Assembly (NCBI GenBank): GCA_035718275.1
Contig: DASTHI010000031.1
Span: 124,001 to 188,000 of the forward strand
Direction of reading: 5' to 3'
Length of the DNA stretch: 64,000 bases
DNA from: Pseudolabrys sp035718275
GTDB lineage: Bacteria; Pseudomonadota; Alphaproteobacteria; Rhizobiales; Xanthobacteraceae
Shown piece after piece: positions 24,637 through 33,547 of this stretch; the stretch's first letter is position 1; each line of letters starts with the position of its first letter. Below the pieces are notes generated by a model. It had not been told where the DNA came from. It worked only from the letters and a program-made list of their open reading frames with translations, and did no database searches. The position numbers and the translations under genes are program-made.

Positions 24637-25650
24637 ATGAATTCACCTTTTCCCTCGCGCACCGCCGGCCCATTCGGCCGCAGGCTCAAGCGCGAGCGCG
24701 GAGCGCGATTGCCCGTCATGGTGATCACGGGCTTTCTCGGTTCGGGAAAGACGACACTGATCAAGCGCTTCCTCGGAACAGCCGAAGGGCAAGGCACGGC
24801 GGTCGTTATCAATGAATTTGGTACGACCGGTGTTGATGACCTGCTCGTGCGGCCGAGCGCCGACGAGACCATTTTGCTCGGCAACGGCTGCCTTTGCTGC
24901 ATCACCCGAAGCGACCTTCAGCAGACACTGCGCCGCATGCTGTTCGAGCACGAGCGAGGCGAATTGCCCGATTTCCGGCGGGTCGTAATCGAAACGAGCG
25001 GTCTGGCCGATCCAAGTCCCATTTTGCTGACTTTTGCGACTGACCGCGCGCTTGGCGACATGTTCCATGTCGAAGCGTTGGTCACGGTCGTGGATGCCGT
25101 CACCGGGAGTGATACGCTCGCATGGTCTGCGGAAGCCCGAAAGCAGGCGATCCTTGCGGACAGGCTCATCATCACGAAGACCGATATTGCAGGCGAAGGC
25201 GCAATCTCCGCCCTGACCGAGCGGCTGCACGTCCTGAACCCGAACGCGGAGCTTCTCGAAGCCGTCAACGGCGAGATCGACCCGAGCCGGCTCAGCCAGC
25301 CCGCACCTCAGCATCGCAATGTGTTCCTTGCAGAGGCCGAGCACAGCGACGACATCGGCAGCTTTGTGCTGACAGAAGAAAGACCTTTGCCATGGCCGGT
25401 CTTCGCAAGAACCATGGATACGCTGATGCAATTGCGCGGGCCGGATCTGCTGCGGGTGAAGGGCTTCCTCAACGTGAAGGATTGCAACGGGCCCGTTCTG
25501 GTGCAGTTCGTGCAACACCTGGCGCATCCACCGGTCGAGCTGGAGGACTGGCCTGATGAGAGCCGTCAAAGCCGGCTTGTTTTCATCACCCGTAACGTTT
25601 CGGAAAGACAGGTCCGCGAATTGCTGGCCGCGATACGAAACGTCGCTTGA
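24637..25650 (+). CDS. COG0523 (CobW/Zn chaperone-type) GTPase
   Basis: A 337-residue G3E family GTPase. The P-loop is GFLGSGKTTL at about residues 31-40, the metal-binding CxCC motif is NGCLCC (about 88-93), the switch region is ETSGLADPSP, and the guanine-specificity motif is ITKTDIAG. The C-terminal CobW_C domain follows. Family members insert or deliver Zn, Co, Fe or Ni to client proteins, or act on nitrile hydratase and cobalamin synthesis. The N-terminal 27 residues before the P-loop strand are longer than usual. It starts 94 bases after the LVIVD gene. The client is unknown; neighbouring metallohydrolases are possible. Confidence 0.9.
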   Translation: MNSPFPSRTAGPFGRRLKRERGARLPVMVITGFLGSGKTTLIKRFLGTAEGQGTAVVINEFGTTGVDDLLVRPSADETILLGNGCLCCITRSDLQQTLRRMLFEHERGELPDFRRVVIETSGLADPSPILLTFATDRALGDMFHVEALVTVVDAVTGSDTLAWSAEARKQAILADRLIITKTDIAGEGAISALTERLHVLNPNAELLEAVNGEIDPSRLSQPAPQHRNVFLAEAEHSDDIGSFVLTEERPLPWPVFARTMDTLMQLRGPDLLRVKGFLNVKDCNGPVLVQFVQHLAHPPVELEDWPDESRQSRLVFITRNVSERQVRELLAAIRNVA

Positions 25651-25657
25651 CCGCCGA

Positions 25658-26485
25658 TCACTCCCGGTCCCTGCCCGAAATCTCGGCCTGCCAAGGCGCC
25701 ACCCGCCGTTCGACAAAACCGATGAGCCAATTCAACCCAATCGCCATCGTCATCAGAATGATGATTGGCACGAACATGGTCGCCGTATCGAAATTATTGG
25801 CGGAATTGATGATCACGGCACCGAGGCCAGAAATGGTCGTGAAGAATTCGGCGATCACCATGCCGACCACTGCCCGCCCGACCGCCAGCCGGATTCCCGC
25901 CATGATGTAAGGCAGCGTCGCCGGCAGGATGATCCGCCGCAGAATGACGAGATCCGGAGCGACGAAAGATTTTCCAACCTCTATCAATGTTTTCGGGACT
26001 GCGGTGACCCCTAGCCATGTGTTGATGCAGATCGGAAACACCGACATGAGAAAGATCACGGCAACCTTCACGGCGAATCCGAGCCCAAGCCAGAGGATCA
26101 GCAGTGGCACCAGGGCCACAAGCGGCATCGCATAGCCGGCGGTGATGTAAATCCCGAGAGCGGCTTCCGCCACGCGGAAACCGCCGATGAAAAGTCCAAG
26201 CGGCACGCCAATCAGAATGGCGAGGGCGTAGCCGACGACGAATGGCCGCAGCGAATCAAAAAGTGCCGACCATAGCTGGCCCGTGACTGCCAGCTCCCAG
26301 AACGCGGCCGCGATAGCCGATGGATAAGATCCGAATACCGGGTTGATGCGTCTTCCGAAGATTTCCCATAACGTCAGGAGAACAGCGACCGACGCAATCG
26401 TAACGACCCAGGGTGGAAGCGGACGGCGCTCGATCTCCGATAAGGAGGTCGATGCCTTGTGCTGTCTCTCGGTAACGTCGACCAT
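25658..26485 (-). CDS. ABC transporter permease (SsuC/TauC-like), third system
   Basis: A 275-residue inner-membrane permease with six predicted segments and the coupling loop VPKTLIEVGKSFVAPDLVILRRIILPATLPYIMAG. I start at ATG 26485 with GAGG just upstream; an in-frame TTG at 26500 is the alternative. It ends eight bases from the convergent GTPase gene. The gene order on this strand is binding protein, ATPase, permease. Confidence 0.9.
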   Translation of the reverse strand: MVDVTERQHKASTSLSEIERRPLPPWVVTIASVAVLLTLWEIFGRRINPVFGSYPSAIAAAFWELAVTGQLWSALFDSLRPFVVGYALAILIGVPLGLFIGGFRVAEAALGIYITAGYAMPLVALVPLLILWLGLGFAVKVAVIFLMSVFPICINTWLGVTAVPKTLIEVGKSFVAPDLVILRRIILPATLPYIMAGIRLAVGRAVVGMVIAEFFTTISGLGAVIINSANNFDTATMFVPIIILMTMAIGLNWLIGFVERRVAPWQAEISGRDRE

Positions 26486-26566
26486 GCCCTCGTAGACCAA
26501 ATTTATTCGCCAAGAATCGACTTGCCGTCCGCTAGCGCCAGAATGAAAGGCAGGCGCCCGCGCGCC

Positions 26567-27346
26567 TCAATGCAGCACGCCGTCATCATGCAACGCGCGC
26601 CAAACCCTGTAGCGCGTTTCTGAGAATTCAGGCATTCCACGCACGAGCCCGAGATCGGGACGCGGTCGCTTCAGAGGAACCGCCATGATGTCCTGCACGC
26701 GGCCATTCTTCATCACCACAATTCGGTCCGCGATGATCACGGCTTCATCGAGGTCGTGAGTGACGAAGAGAATTGTCTTTTTGGTGCGTGAATGAATATC
26801 CAGCAGCTCGGCCTGCAGGGTCTCGCGCGTCTGGGCGTCGAGAGCGCCGAAGGGCTCGTCCATCAGCAGCACCTTCGGATCGATCGCAAGTGCACGCGCG
26901 ATGCCGACCCGTTGCTTCATTCCGCCCGACAGTTGATGGGGCCGCCTGTTTTGGGAGTCCTTTAAGCCCACAAGGTGCAGGTATTTTTCCGCCGTCTCTC
27001 GCAACGAAGAGCCACGAACGCCCTTCATTTCGAGGCCGAACATCACATTCTCCAGGGCGGATAACCAGGGCAGCAGCTCGGCGTGCTGAAACACCATCCC
27101 GCGATCGTGCCCGCATCCGCTGACCTCACGCCCGTCCACCGTCACGCGGCCGCCGCTCGAGGCATCGAGGCCCATGGCAACACGGAGTGCCGTGGTCTTG
27201 CCGCAACCGGAAGGGCCGATCAGCGCGACGATCTCGCCGTCTTTCACCGCGAAATTGACTCGATCGAGCGCCTGCACGTGGTGCAGCTCGCCGTCCACTC
27301 GCAGCGAGAACCGCTTTGAAACGTCGAGAAAAGCAACCTCACCCAT
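26567..27346 (-). CDS. ABC transporter ATP-binding protein (SsuB/TauB-like), third system
   Basis: A 259-residue ATPase. Walker A is GPSGCGKTTALR, the Q-loop is FQHAELLPW, the signature is LSGGMKQR and Walker B is VLLMDEPFGALD, with H-loop FVTHDLDEA. The start at 27346 has AGGGGAA upstream at about 11 bases. It lies between the binding-protein gene (88 bases upstream) and the permease gene (81 bases downstream). Confidence 0.92.
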   Translation of the reverse strand: MGEVAFLDVSKRFSLRVDGELHHVQALDRVNFAVKDGEIVALIGPSGCGKTTALRVAMGLDASSGGRVTVDGREVSGCGHDRGMVFQHAELLPWLSALENVMFGLEMKGVRGSSLRETAEKYLHLVGLKDSQNRRPHQLSGGMKQRVGIARALAIDPKVLLMDEPFGALDAQTRETLQAELLDIHSRTKKTILFVTHDLDEAVIIADRIVVMKNGRVQDIMAVPLKRPRPDLGLVRGMPEFSETRYRVWRALHDDGVLH

Positions 27347-27433
27347 TCGCGTTTGTATTCCCCTGCAAGCTCACTCTGGCACCTCGTCTGCCGCAAAGCG
27401 CGCGTCGGGCCACGAACGTCCTTCGATCACTCA

Positions 27434-28423
27434 TCAGTGACCGATGACCTTGAGCGCCTTCTCGCGATATTCCGGTGCGGTCACGGTCTTGAGATCCAGT
27501 GGCGCCTTGAGCTTGCCGGCTTTCACCATCTGCTCCTGGACCCATTGGAACTTCTCTGCCGGCAGAGGCAATGTCGAATCGACGGCGTGGTGCTCTATGG
27601 CATCATCGTAGACAAATGCTGGACGGGGATCATCGAGCTTGGCGTGGATGATTTCGCGTGTCAGGGCGATTGTCTCGTCGCGATGCGAAAGTGCAAAACG
27701 TAGTGCGCTCATCTCGGCAGCGAGAAATTTCGTCGCATCTTCGCCGCGCTCGGCGAGTTTTTTTGCGCTGGACACGATGCACACGCGCAGAAAATTCGGC
27801 ACCGCATCGCGGCCGGCCACAAGCAAATGGACGTTCTTGGGGGCGACCGGCTGATATTCGTTCGACACAACGGCGGCATCGACGACCCCGCCAATCAAAG
27901 CCTGGTAGCGATCACGGTCTCCGCCAACGGCCGCAAGCTTAACCTCGTTCACCGATACGCCGAACTTTGCCAGCGCGGAGCGCGCCAGCATGTCGGGCAT
28001 GGAATTGGGCGCCGAGACGGCGATCTGCTTGCCCCTGAGGTCCTGCACGTTCGCGATCTTGTCGGTGGCAAAGATCCCGTGCGGCACAACGATCCAATGG
28101 CAGCCCAATAGCCGCGCGTCGCCGCCCTTGGCATCCGCGGCGAACACCCCTTGCGGTCCGCCTTCGAAGCTGTCCAGTTCGCCGGCAATCAACGCTTTCA
28201 GCGCGAGCTGGTCGTCCTTGAATTGTGAAATCTCGATCTTCAGGCCCTGCTTTTTCGCAAAATCCCGCGTCGAGACCATCATGAAAATACCGGCATCAGC
28301 CTTCGCATTGATCAGGCCGTGTTTCCATACCTTCTCCTGCGCTCCTGCCGGTGACGAAAACGCCATTGTGGCCGCCGCACCCAGGATCGCCCCCACGAAA
28401 CAGCTGATGCAGGAACTGCGCAT
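27434..28423 (-). CDS. ABC transporter substrate-binding protein (SsuA/NMT1-like), third system
   Basis: A 329-residue periplasmic binding protein. The Sec-type signal peptide is MRSSCISCFVGAILGAAATM with cleavage after AGA (about residue 28); two Cys at positions 5 and 8 lie too early to be a lipobox. Binding-lobe features are MVSTRDFAKKQGLKIEI, DLRGKQIAVSAPNSMPDM and VDAAVVSNEYQPV. It is the first gene of the third SsuABC-like system; the 206 bases upstream, up to the MetF-like gene, hold no gene. The ligand is unknown. Confidence 0.9.
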   Translation of the reverse strand: MRSSCISCFVGAILGAAATMAFSSPAGAQEKVWKHGLINAKADAGIFMMVSTRDFAKKQGLKIEISQFKDDQLALKALIAGELDSFEGGPQGVFAADAKGGDARLLGCHWIVVPHGIFATDKIANVQDLRGKQIAVSAPNSMPDMLARSALAKFGVSVNEVKLAAVGGDRDRYQALIGGVVDAAVVSNEYQPVAPKNVHLLVAGRDAVPNFLRVCIVSSAKKLAERGEDATKFLAAEMSALRFALSHRDETIALTREIIHAKLDDPRPAFVYDDAIEHHAVDSTLPLPAEKFQWVQEQMVKAGKLKAPLDLKTVTAPEYREKALKVIGH

Positions 28424-28629
28424 GTGACTTTCCTCCCGTAAGCAGGTTATCCAGGGCCCTTAAGCAAGCCTCGGTTGATGCAAGCCTAACATGAAATCGT
28501 CTCGGAAAACCCTCACGAGAACGTTCACCGTGCCCCGTGAAGGCCGGAAATGACACCAGCCCGTTGCTCAACCGGGTCATTTTTACCGGTGAGCATAATG
28601 ATGAAAGAAATCAACCGCGCAGCCTGGGA

Positions 28630-29541
28630 CTAAATTGCCTTGAGCCGACCCAGATTTTCGCGCGCCATGCTGATGACTTCAGGGACGACGGCATCGTTGC
28701 CTGGTGCCATGATGTGCACGCCGGAAACATGCGGCACCTCGGCCAATTGGTGCATCATCTCGAGACAAATCGCGCGCCCCTCGGCCACGGGATCGGCAGC
28801 CCGTTCCATGCGCTCCAGCACCGTATCGGAAATAATCGCCCCGAAGAGCTTTTCCTTGATCCAGCGCGCCGATTTAGCCGATCGGAGCGGTACGATGCCG
28901 ATAAGAAAAAAGAGCTTGTCGGTGATCCCGTAGTCGGCGAGCCGCGACAGGTACCGTCGTGCGACTCCGACATCCATGCAAAATTGAGTCTGAACGAATT
29001 GCGCACCGGCATCGATCTTGCTTTGCAAGCTTGATGGCTTCCATCCCGGGGCTGGATCGATCGGGTTATCGGCACTTCCGAGAAAGAAATTCGCCCGCCC
29101 GCCTACCCTACGGCCGTTAGGCAGTTCGCCCTTGTCGCGGAGCCGACGCGCCGTTTCCAGCAGCGACCGCGGATCGAGATCGAATACCGCCGCCGCCTCC
29201 GGCTGGTCTCCCGCACTGGGATCGTCGCCGCGCAGGACAAGCAGATTACGCACGCCCGAAGCTGCCGCGCTCAGCAGATCACTCTGCAAAGCAATTCGAT
29301 TGCGGTCGCGGCAAGTCAGCTGAAGGATGGGTTCAATCCCGTGTTCGACAAGGATGGTGGCGGCAGTCACCGCCCCAAGGTGCGGTCGCGCGCCGGCACC
29401 ATCGGTCACGTTCACGGCATCCGCCAGGCCTTTCAGCGGCAGCGCCTTGGCAAGCAGCTCTCCGCGATCGGCAGATACAGGAGGCGTCACTTCAGCAGTG
29501 ATGACGAAACGTTTAAGCCGCAATTTGTCCTGGAAGTGCAT
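28630..29541 (-). CDS. Methylenetetrahydrofolate reductase (MetF) family protein
   Basis: A 303-residue FAD-dependent TIM-barrel protein of the MetF family. The catalytic Glu is in FVITAEVTPP (E17); LVLRGDDPSAGD holds the conserved Asp; FVQTQFCMDVG holds the Gln-Phe strand motif. The family reduces 5,10-methylene-THF to 5-methyl-THF. No methionine-synthesis gene is adjacent, and the sequence has an isolated-MetF-like length without a regulatory domain, so it may serve a one-carbon or O-demethylation route, as a metF gene does beside ligM in Sphingobium. I start at ATG 29541, before HFQDKLRLKRF. It diverges from a CoA-transferase gene pair. Confidence 0.85.
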   Translation of the reverse strand: MHFQDKLRLKRFVITAEVTPPVSADRGELLAKALPLKGLADAVNVTDGAGARPHLGAVTAATILVEHGIEPILQLTCRDRNRIALQSDLLSAAASGVRNLLVLRGDDPSAGDQPEAAAVFDLDPRSLLETARRLRDKGELPNGRRVGGRANFFLGSADNPIDPAPGWKPSSLQSKIDAGAQFVQTQFCMDVGVARRYLSRLADYGITDKLFFLIGIVPLRSAKSARWIKEKLFGAIISDTVLERMERAADPVAEGRAICLEMMHQLAEVPHVSGVHIMAPGNDAVVPEVISMARENLGRLKAI

Positions 29542-29669
29542 ACAGCTTCTTTCCGCACCGCCCTTCAGCCAGTACCCGATCCACGTCGCAGAATTGTGTA
29601 GACCTTGCAAGCACAACAATGGGACATTGGCGAGCTATGGCGCGCATGCCTGATTGTCATTGGAAGCCA

Positions 29670-30512
29670 ATGTTTCAGCCCACGAAATCTCTCGAAAACG
29701 CGCTTGGCGCAATTACCGACGGCTGCATGCTCCTGGTGCCTCGCGAAGTTTCAGGCGTGCCGATGGCCGCCACCCGCGCAATAATCAGGCGCGGTATCAG
29801 GCGTTTGCACCTTGTGACATTGCCGACATCGAGTCTGCAGGCCGATGTGCTGATCGGTGCCGGGTGCGTCGAAACGCTGGAGACGAGCGCGGTAAGTCTC
29901 GGCGAATTTGGGCCCGCTCCGCGGTTCACTGCTGCAGTGATTTCCGGCGCCATCAAAATCAAAGACGCTACGTGTCCAGCCATTCATGCAGCACTGCAGG
30001 CCTCCGAAAGAGGCGTGCCTTTCATGCCGCTGCGCGGGCTGATCGGCTCAAATATTCTTAAGCACCGCGAAGATTGGAAGATCATTGAAAGCCCGTTCGG
30101 AGACGATGATCCGATCGTGCTCTTGCCCGCAATCAAGCCGGATGTCGCACTCATTCATGCTCCAATGGCCGATCGTTTCGGCAATGTCTGGATCGGCCGT
30201 CAGCGTGAGCTTGCGACGATGGCGCATGCCGCAGGAACCACCGTCGCGACCGTTGAACGGATCGATGACCGCAATTTCCTGGAAGATCCGGTTCTGGCTG
30301 CGGGGACACTTCCGGCATTCTACATCCACAGCCTTGCCGTGGCGGAGCGCGGGGCATGGCCGCTGGGATTGCCCGATCACTATTCTGCAGATTCAGAACA
30401 TCTCGCCCTGTATGCCCGAATGGCCTCCACCGAATCCGGCTTTGCCGAATATCTGGACAGGTTCGTCTATGATCGGCAGGCGCGGCAGTTTGACTTCGAG
30501 ACCGCAAGGTGA
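29670..30512 (+). CDS. CoA-transferase family I, subunit A (GctA/IpdA-like)
   Basis: A subunit of about 280 residues of the class I CoA-transferase fold. Family marks are RGIRRLHLVTLPTSS, GAGCVETLETSAVSLGEFG, and VLLPAIKPDVALIHAPMADRFGNV (P-D-V-A-x-x-H-x-x-x-A-D). It pairs with the overlapping subunit B gene. In this superfamily some two-subunit members are glutaconate or 3-oxoadipate CoA-transferases and others, such as IpdAB, are ring-opening hydrolases. Starts at 29619, 29637 and 29670 are possible; 29670 fits the domain start best. Substrate unknown. Confidence 0.85.
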   Translation: MFQPTKSLENALGAITDGCMLLVPREVSGVPMAATRAIIRRGIRRLHLVTLPTSSLQADVLIGAGCVETLETSAVSLGEFGPAPRFTAAVISGAIKIKDATCPAIHAALQASERGVPFMPLRGLIGSNILKHREDWKIIESPFGDDDPIVLLPAIKPDVALIHAPMADRFGNVWIGRQRELATMAHAAGTTVATVERIDDRNFLEDPVLAAGTLPAFYIHSLAVAERGAWPLGLPDHYSADSEHLALYARMASTESGFAEYLDRFVYDRQARQFDFETAR

Positions 30513-31258
30513 ATACAACCGATTTTCGAGACGAAGAGTTGCTCGCCGATGTGATCGCGCAGCTCATCGGCAACGTGCGTCACGTGGCGGTCGGAAACGC
30601 CTCTCCGATTCCGGCAACCGCGGCACTGCTTGCGCGCGAGCGCGGCGGAGGTCGTCCTTACGTATCGCTGCTGCAAAGCCGTAAACACAATTTCTTCACC
30701 GACGGTGCGCATGAACTCTTCGACTGCGCCGGCCAAGGTCGCATCGATGTCTTTTTTCTGTCAGGCGGCCAGATCGACGGGCACGGAAACGTCAATCTTG
30801 TGAGTATAGGTGAGTACAAGCATCCCCGGGTGCGCTTCCCGGGCTCGTTCGGTTCGGCATATCTCTACTATGTCGTGCCGAAGGTGATCCTTTTCCGAAC
30901 CGAGCATTCGCGGCGGAGTTTGGTCCGCAATGTCGACTTCATCAGCGCTCCGGGAGCCAGTGACCCCAATGTCTATCGGCCGGGCGGGCCGCTCGCACTT
31001 GTGACCAACCGTTGCGTATTCAGCTTCGAGGAGGCAGGTTTCACGCTGGCGAGCGTGCATCCGGGGCACACGGTTGCGGAAGTCCTCAAGCATACCGGTT
31101 TCGATTTCAAAATGCCTTCAGACGTCGCGGTCACTCCTGCGCCCACGCCCGAGACGCTCAAGCTCATGCGCGAAGTGGTCGCGCCGCAACTCGCGGAGGT
31201 GTACCCACAGTTTACCGCCGAGGTGTTCGGCCGCGGACGGAGCGCTTTCGCAAGCTGA
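30509..31258 (+). CDS. CoA-transferase family I, subunit B (GctB/IpdB-like)
   Basis: A 249-residue partner of the preceding subunit. It starts at GTG 30509, overlapping the previous stop by four bases. Typical motifs are SGGQIDGHGNVNLVSIGEY, VRFPGSFGSAYL, VDFISAPGASDP and LASVHPGHTVAEVLKHTGFDF. The catalytic Glu of glutaconate CoA-transferase lies in an LLFEAGG-type strand; here the comparable stretch reads LLQSRKHNFFTDGAH without an obvious Glu, closer to IpdB as I recall it. That would point to a hydrolase-type member, but alignment is needed. Confidence 0.85.
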   Translation: MNTTDFRDEELLADVIAQLIGNVRHVAVGNASPIPATAALLARERGGGRPYVSLLQSRKHNFFTDGAHELFDCAGQGRIDVFFLSGGQIDGHGNVNLVSIGEYKHPRVRFPGSFGSAYLYYVVPKVILFRTEHSRRSLVRNVDFISAPGASDPNVYRPGGPLALVTNRCVFSFEEAGFTLASVHPGHTVAEVLKHTGFDFKMPSDVAVTPAPTPETLKLMREVVAPQLAEVYPQFTAEVFGRGRSAFAS

Positions 31259-31355
31259 AAAGGCACGCCCCTTCCTGTGACACGAGGCGTGGGCTAGTCT
31301 CGCGCCGCGCGGCCGCCCGGCCGCAGCGCATCAAGGACATGAAGGAAAAACATCC

Positions 31356-32447
31356 GTGAAAACGGTTGAGGCTGCAGTGATCGGCGTCGGATGGGTCGGG
31401 GGCACGCGCGCCGAGACGCTGGCGCGCACGGCACTGGTCGACAAGCTGCATCTTTGCGAAATCCGTCCGGACCGCCTTGCAGAAGTCAGCAAACTCTACA
31501 AGCCGGCAACGGCGACGCTCGACTACAACGACATTATCAAGAACGACAATATATCGGTCGTCTACATCTCCACCACGCCGGAATCGAACCATTACCCGAT
31601 CTGCAGGGATTGCCTGAAATCGGGGAAAAACGTGATGCTGGAGAAGCCGATTGCGCTGGAATTGTGGGAAGCGGACGAATTGATTCAGTTGGCCAAGCGC
31701 AACAATCTCAAGTTCACCATCGGCTACTCGCAGCGATTCAATCCAAAAATTGCCTACGCCAAGAAGAAGATCGTGGACGGCACGCTGGGCAAAGTCGTGT
31801 CGGTGCTGGTGAGTCGTCACCTGTCACGCAGTCTGGGCAAGAAGATCGCCAGCCGGGTCAGGTTGTCGCCCGTCGTGATGGAATCGACCCACGATCTCGA
31901 TTTCGTGTTCTGGCTGCTCGAGCCTGCAAAGCCGATCCGCGTCTATTCTCAGGGCGCTTACGGATACATGGAGCCGATCAACGGGTCCCACGACGTAATG
32001 TTCACCACGATCAGCATGGATAACGGAGTTGCCGTGATGATCGGCGGCGGCTGGAATCTGCCGCCAAGCTATCCCAATTATTGCGCAACCTGGATCGAGA
32101 TCACCGGCACCGAAGGTTCTCTGTTTCTCGATGATACGCAACGTGACAACTGGCTTAACACGCAGAAGGACGGCCAGCAGTTCACGATGTCCACCATGCC
32201 GGGTGAATGGGTGGACAACGTGTTCGCCGGGGGGATGGGCCCGGAGACGATCCACTTTCTTGAAGCCTGCATCCGTGACACGCCTGTGATGGTGACGCCC
32301 CAAAGCGCCCGTCGCGTCATGGAGACCTACAGCGCGGCTGATCTCTCCGCGGATCGCAACGAACCGGTGGATCTGCCGCTGTCGAACGAAACAATTTCGG
32401 CGATCGCAGAATTCAAGCAGAAATTCCGTGCCGGGATAAACCAATGA
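31356..32447 (+). CDS. Gfo/Idh/MocA family oxidoreductase
   Basis: A 363-residue NAD(P)-dependent oxidoreductase. The Rossmann start is VEAAVIGVGWVGGTRA, the EKP motif is MLEKPIALE near residue 97, and the C-terminal alpha/beta substrate domain follows with STHDLDFVFWLLEP carrying the likely catalytic His-Asp pair. Start is GTG 31356 with GAAGGA upstream. It is followed with a 4-base overlap by a second member of the family. Family substrates are sugars, inositols or their amides; here the pair may be a dehydrogenase for a cyclic polyol or a ketoacid. Not determinable further. Confidence 0.88.
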   Translation: MKTVEAAVIGVGWVGGTRAETLARTALVDKLHLCEIRPDRLAEVSKLYKPATATLDYNDIIKNDNISVVYISTTPESNHYPICRDCLKSGKNVMLEKPIALELWEADELIQLAKRNNLKFTIGYSQRFNPKIAYAKKKIVDGTLGKVVSVLVSRHLSRSLGKKIASRVRLSPVVMESTHDLDFVFWLLEPAKPIRVYSQGAYGYMEPINGSHDVMFTTISMDNGVAVMIGGGWNLPPSYPNYCATWIEITGTEGSLFLDDTQRDNWLNTQKDGQQFTMSTMPGEWVDNVFAGGMGPETIHFLEACIRDTPVMVTPQSARRVMETYSAADLSADRNEPVDLPLSNETISAIAEFKQKFRAGINQ

Positions 32448-33541
32448 AGAAGGCCGTCAGGGGGATCGGCTTGGCGATAATCGGCGGCGGCCGTGTCGGT
32501 TTGTTCCGCGGCGAGGTCGCGGCACGCCACCCCGCCGTCGAATGGATTGGATTGGCCGAAAAGAACCCGAACCGTGCCGGCGAGGTTGCGCCGAAGATCG
32601 ATGCCGATTTCGTGACCCAGAGCCATGTCGAATTGCTCAAAAGGCCGGAGGTCACAGCCGCGATCATCTGCACGGATGAACACTTGCACGTCGATCCGAT
32701 CATGACTGCGGTCGAGCAAGGGCTTCCCATGCTGATCGAAAAGCCCCTGGCGACCGATCTCAAGCAGTCTGCGCAGGTCCTTAAGGCGATAAAGGACGCC
32801 AAGCTGGACGCCGTCGTCGGCTACACGCAGCGATTTCGCCGTCGCTGGCTGGCCGCGAAGGAAAAGTGTCGCTCCGGCGCTCTCGGCGACGTTACGATGG
32901 TGACTTCGCGCGCATTCATGAACCGCCTCGTCGCGATCGACAACTACAAGCGAACCGATGATCCCTCGACGATTTCACCGATGGTTATCTCCGGAACCCA
33001 CGCCCTCGATATCTGCATGTGGTGTCTCGAGCCCAAAAAGGCGGTCGAATGCTACGCGCGCTCGATCGACAAGGTTCTCGGGCCGACTTACCAGGGGATC
33101 GACGCGACCGCCGGCATGATCATGTTCGATGACGGCACGGTGTACCACCTGAACATCTCCTGGGCGCTGCCGGTAACCTGGCCCGCCGCCGTATATTCCC
33201 TCGAGGTAGGAATCGTCGGGACGAGCGGCGTGCTCACGATCGACGACACGCATCGGGACATTGTCCTCGCCGTGTCGAGGCCGCAATCAGAGGGTTACAA
33301 CCCCGATCCCACGCGGCTGGTCGATTTCATGGGCAGCTATCCTCCGGGTGACATGGCGCTCGGCGAATTGCGGGGCCCAATGGCCGAAGAAACCGACTCG
33401 TGGCTCAATCGCATTGCCCTTGGCCTGCCGACGGCGGCGGCCACCGTCGAGGAAGCGCACCGCAACCTGATGTTGACCAAAGCGCTGGACCTCTCGGCAA
33501 AACGCAAGCAGCCAGTGCAGTTACCGCTCGAAACGGAGTGA
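32444..33541 (+). CDS. Gfo/Idh/MocA family oxidoreductase, second copy
   Basis: A 365-residue paralogue. Nucleotide motif is LAIIGGGRVGLFRGEVA, the EKP motif is MLIEKPLATDLK and the substrate domain has VISGTHALDICMWCLEP. The ATG overlaps the stop of the preceding gene (ATGA), so the two are translated together and may form a heteromer or act in sequence. It ends seven bases from the convergent membrane protein gene. Confidence 0.88.
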   Translation: MKKAVRGIGLAIIGGGRVGLFRGEVAARHPAVEWIGLAEKNPNRAGEVAPKIDADFVTQSHVELLKRPEVTAAIICTDEHLHVDPIMTAVEQGLPMLIEKPLATDLKQSAQVLKAIKDAKLDAVVGYTQRFRRRWLAAKEKCRSGALGDVTMVTSRAFMNRLVAIDNYKRTDDPSTISPMVISGTHALDICMWCLEPKKAVECYARSIDKVLGPTYQGIDATAGMIMFDDGTVYHLNISWALPVTWPAAVYSLEVGIVGTSGVLTIDDTHRDIVLAVSRPQSEGYNPDPTRLVDFMGSYPPGDMALGELRGPMAEETDSWLNRIALGLPTAAATVEEAHRNLMLTKALDLSAKRKQPVQLPLETE

Positions 33542-33547
33542 GCGAGA

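Noticed and set aside
24643..25716. 357-codon minus-strand open frame over the COG0523 GTPase
   Set aside because: Antisense of a GTPase with P-loop, CxCC and TKTD motifs.
28424..28629. Folded element near 28546-28590 as a terminator
   Set aside because: The AAATGA/TCATTT and CCCG/CGGG pairing has an asymmetric bulge and lies far from the MetF-like stop, so support is too weak.
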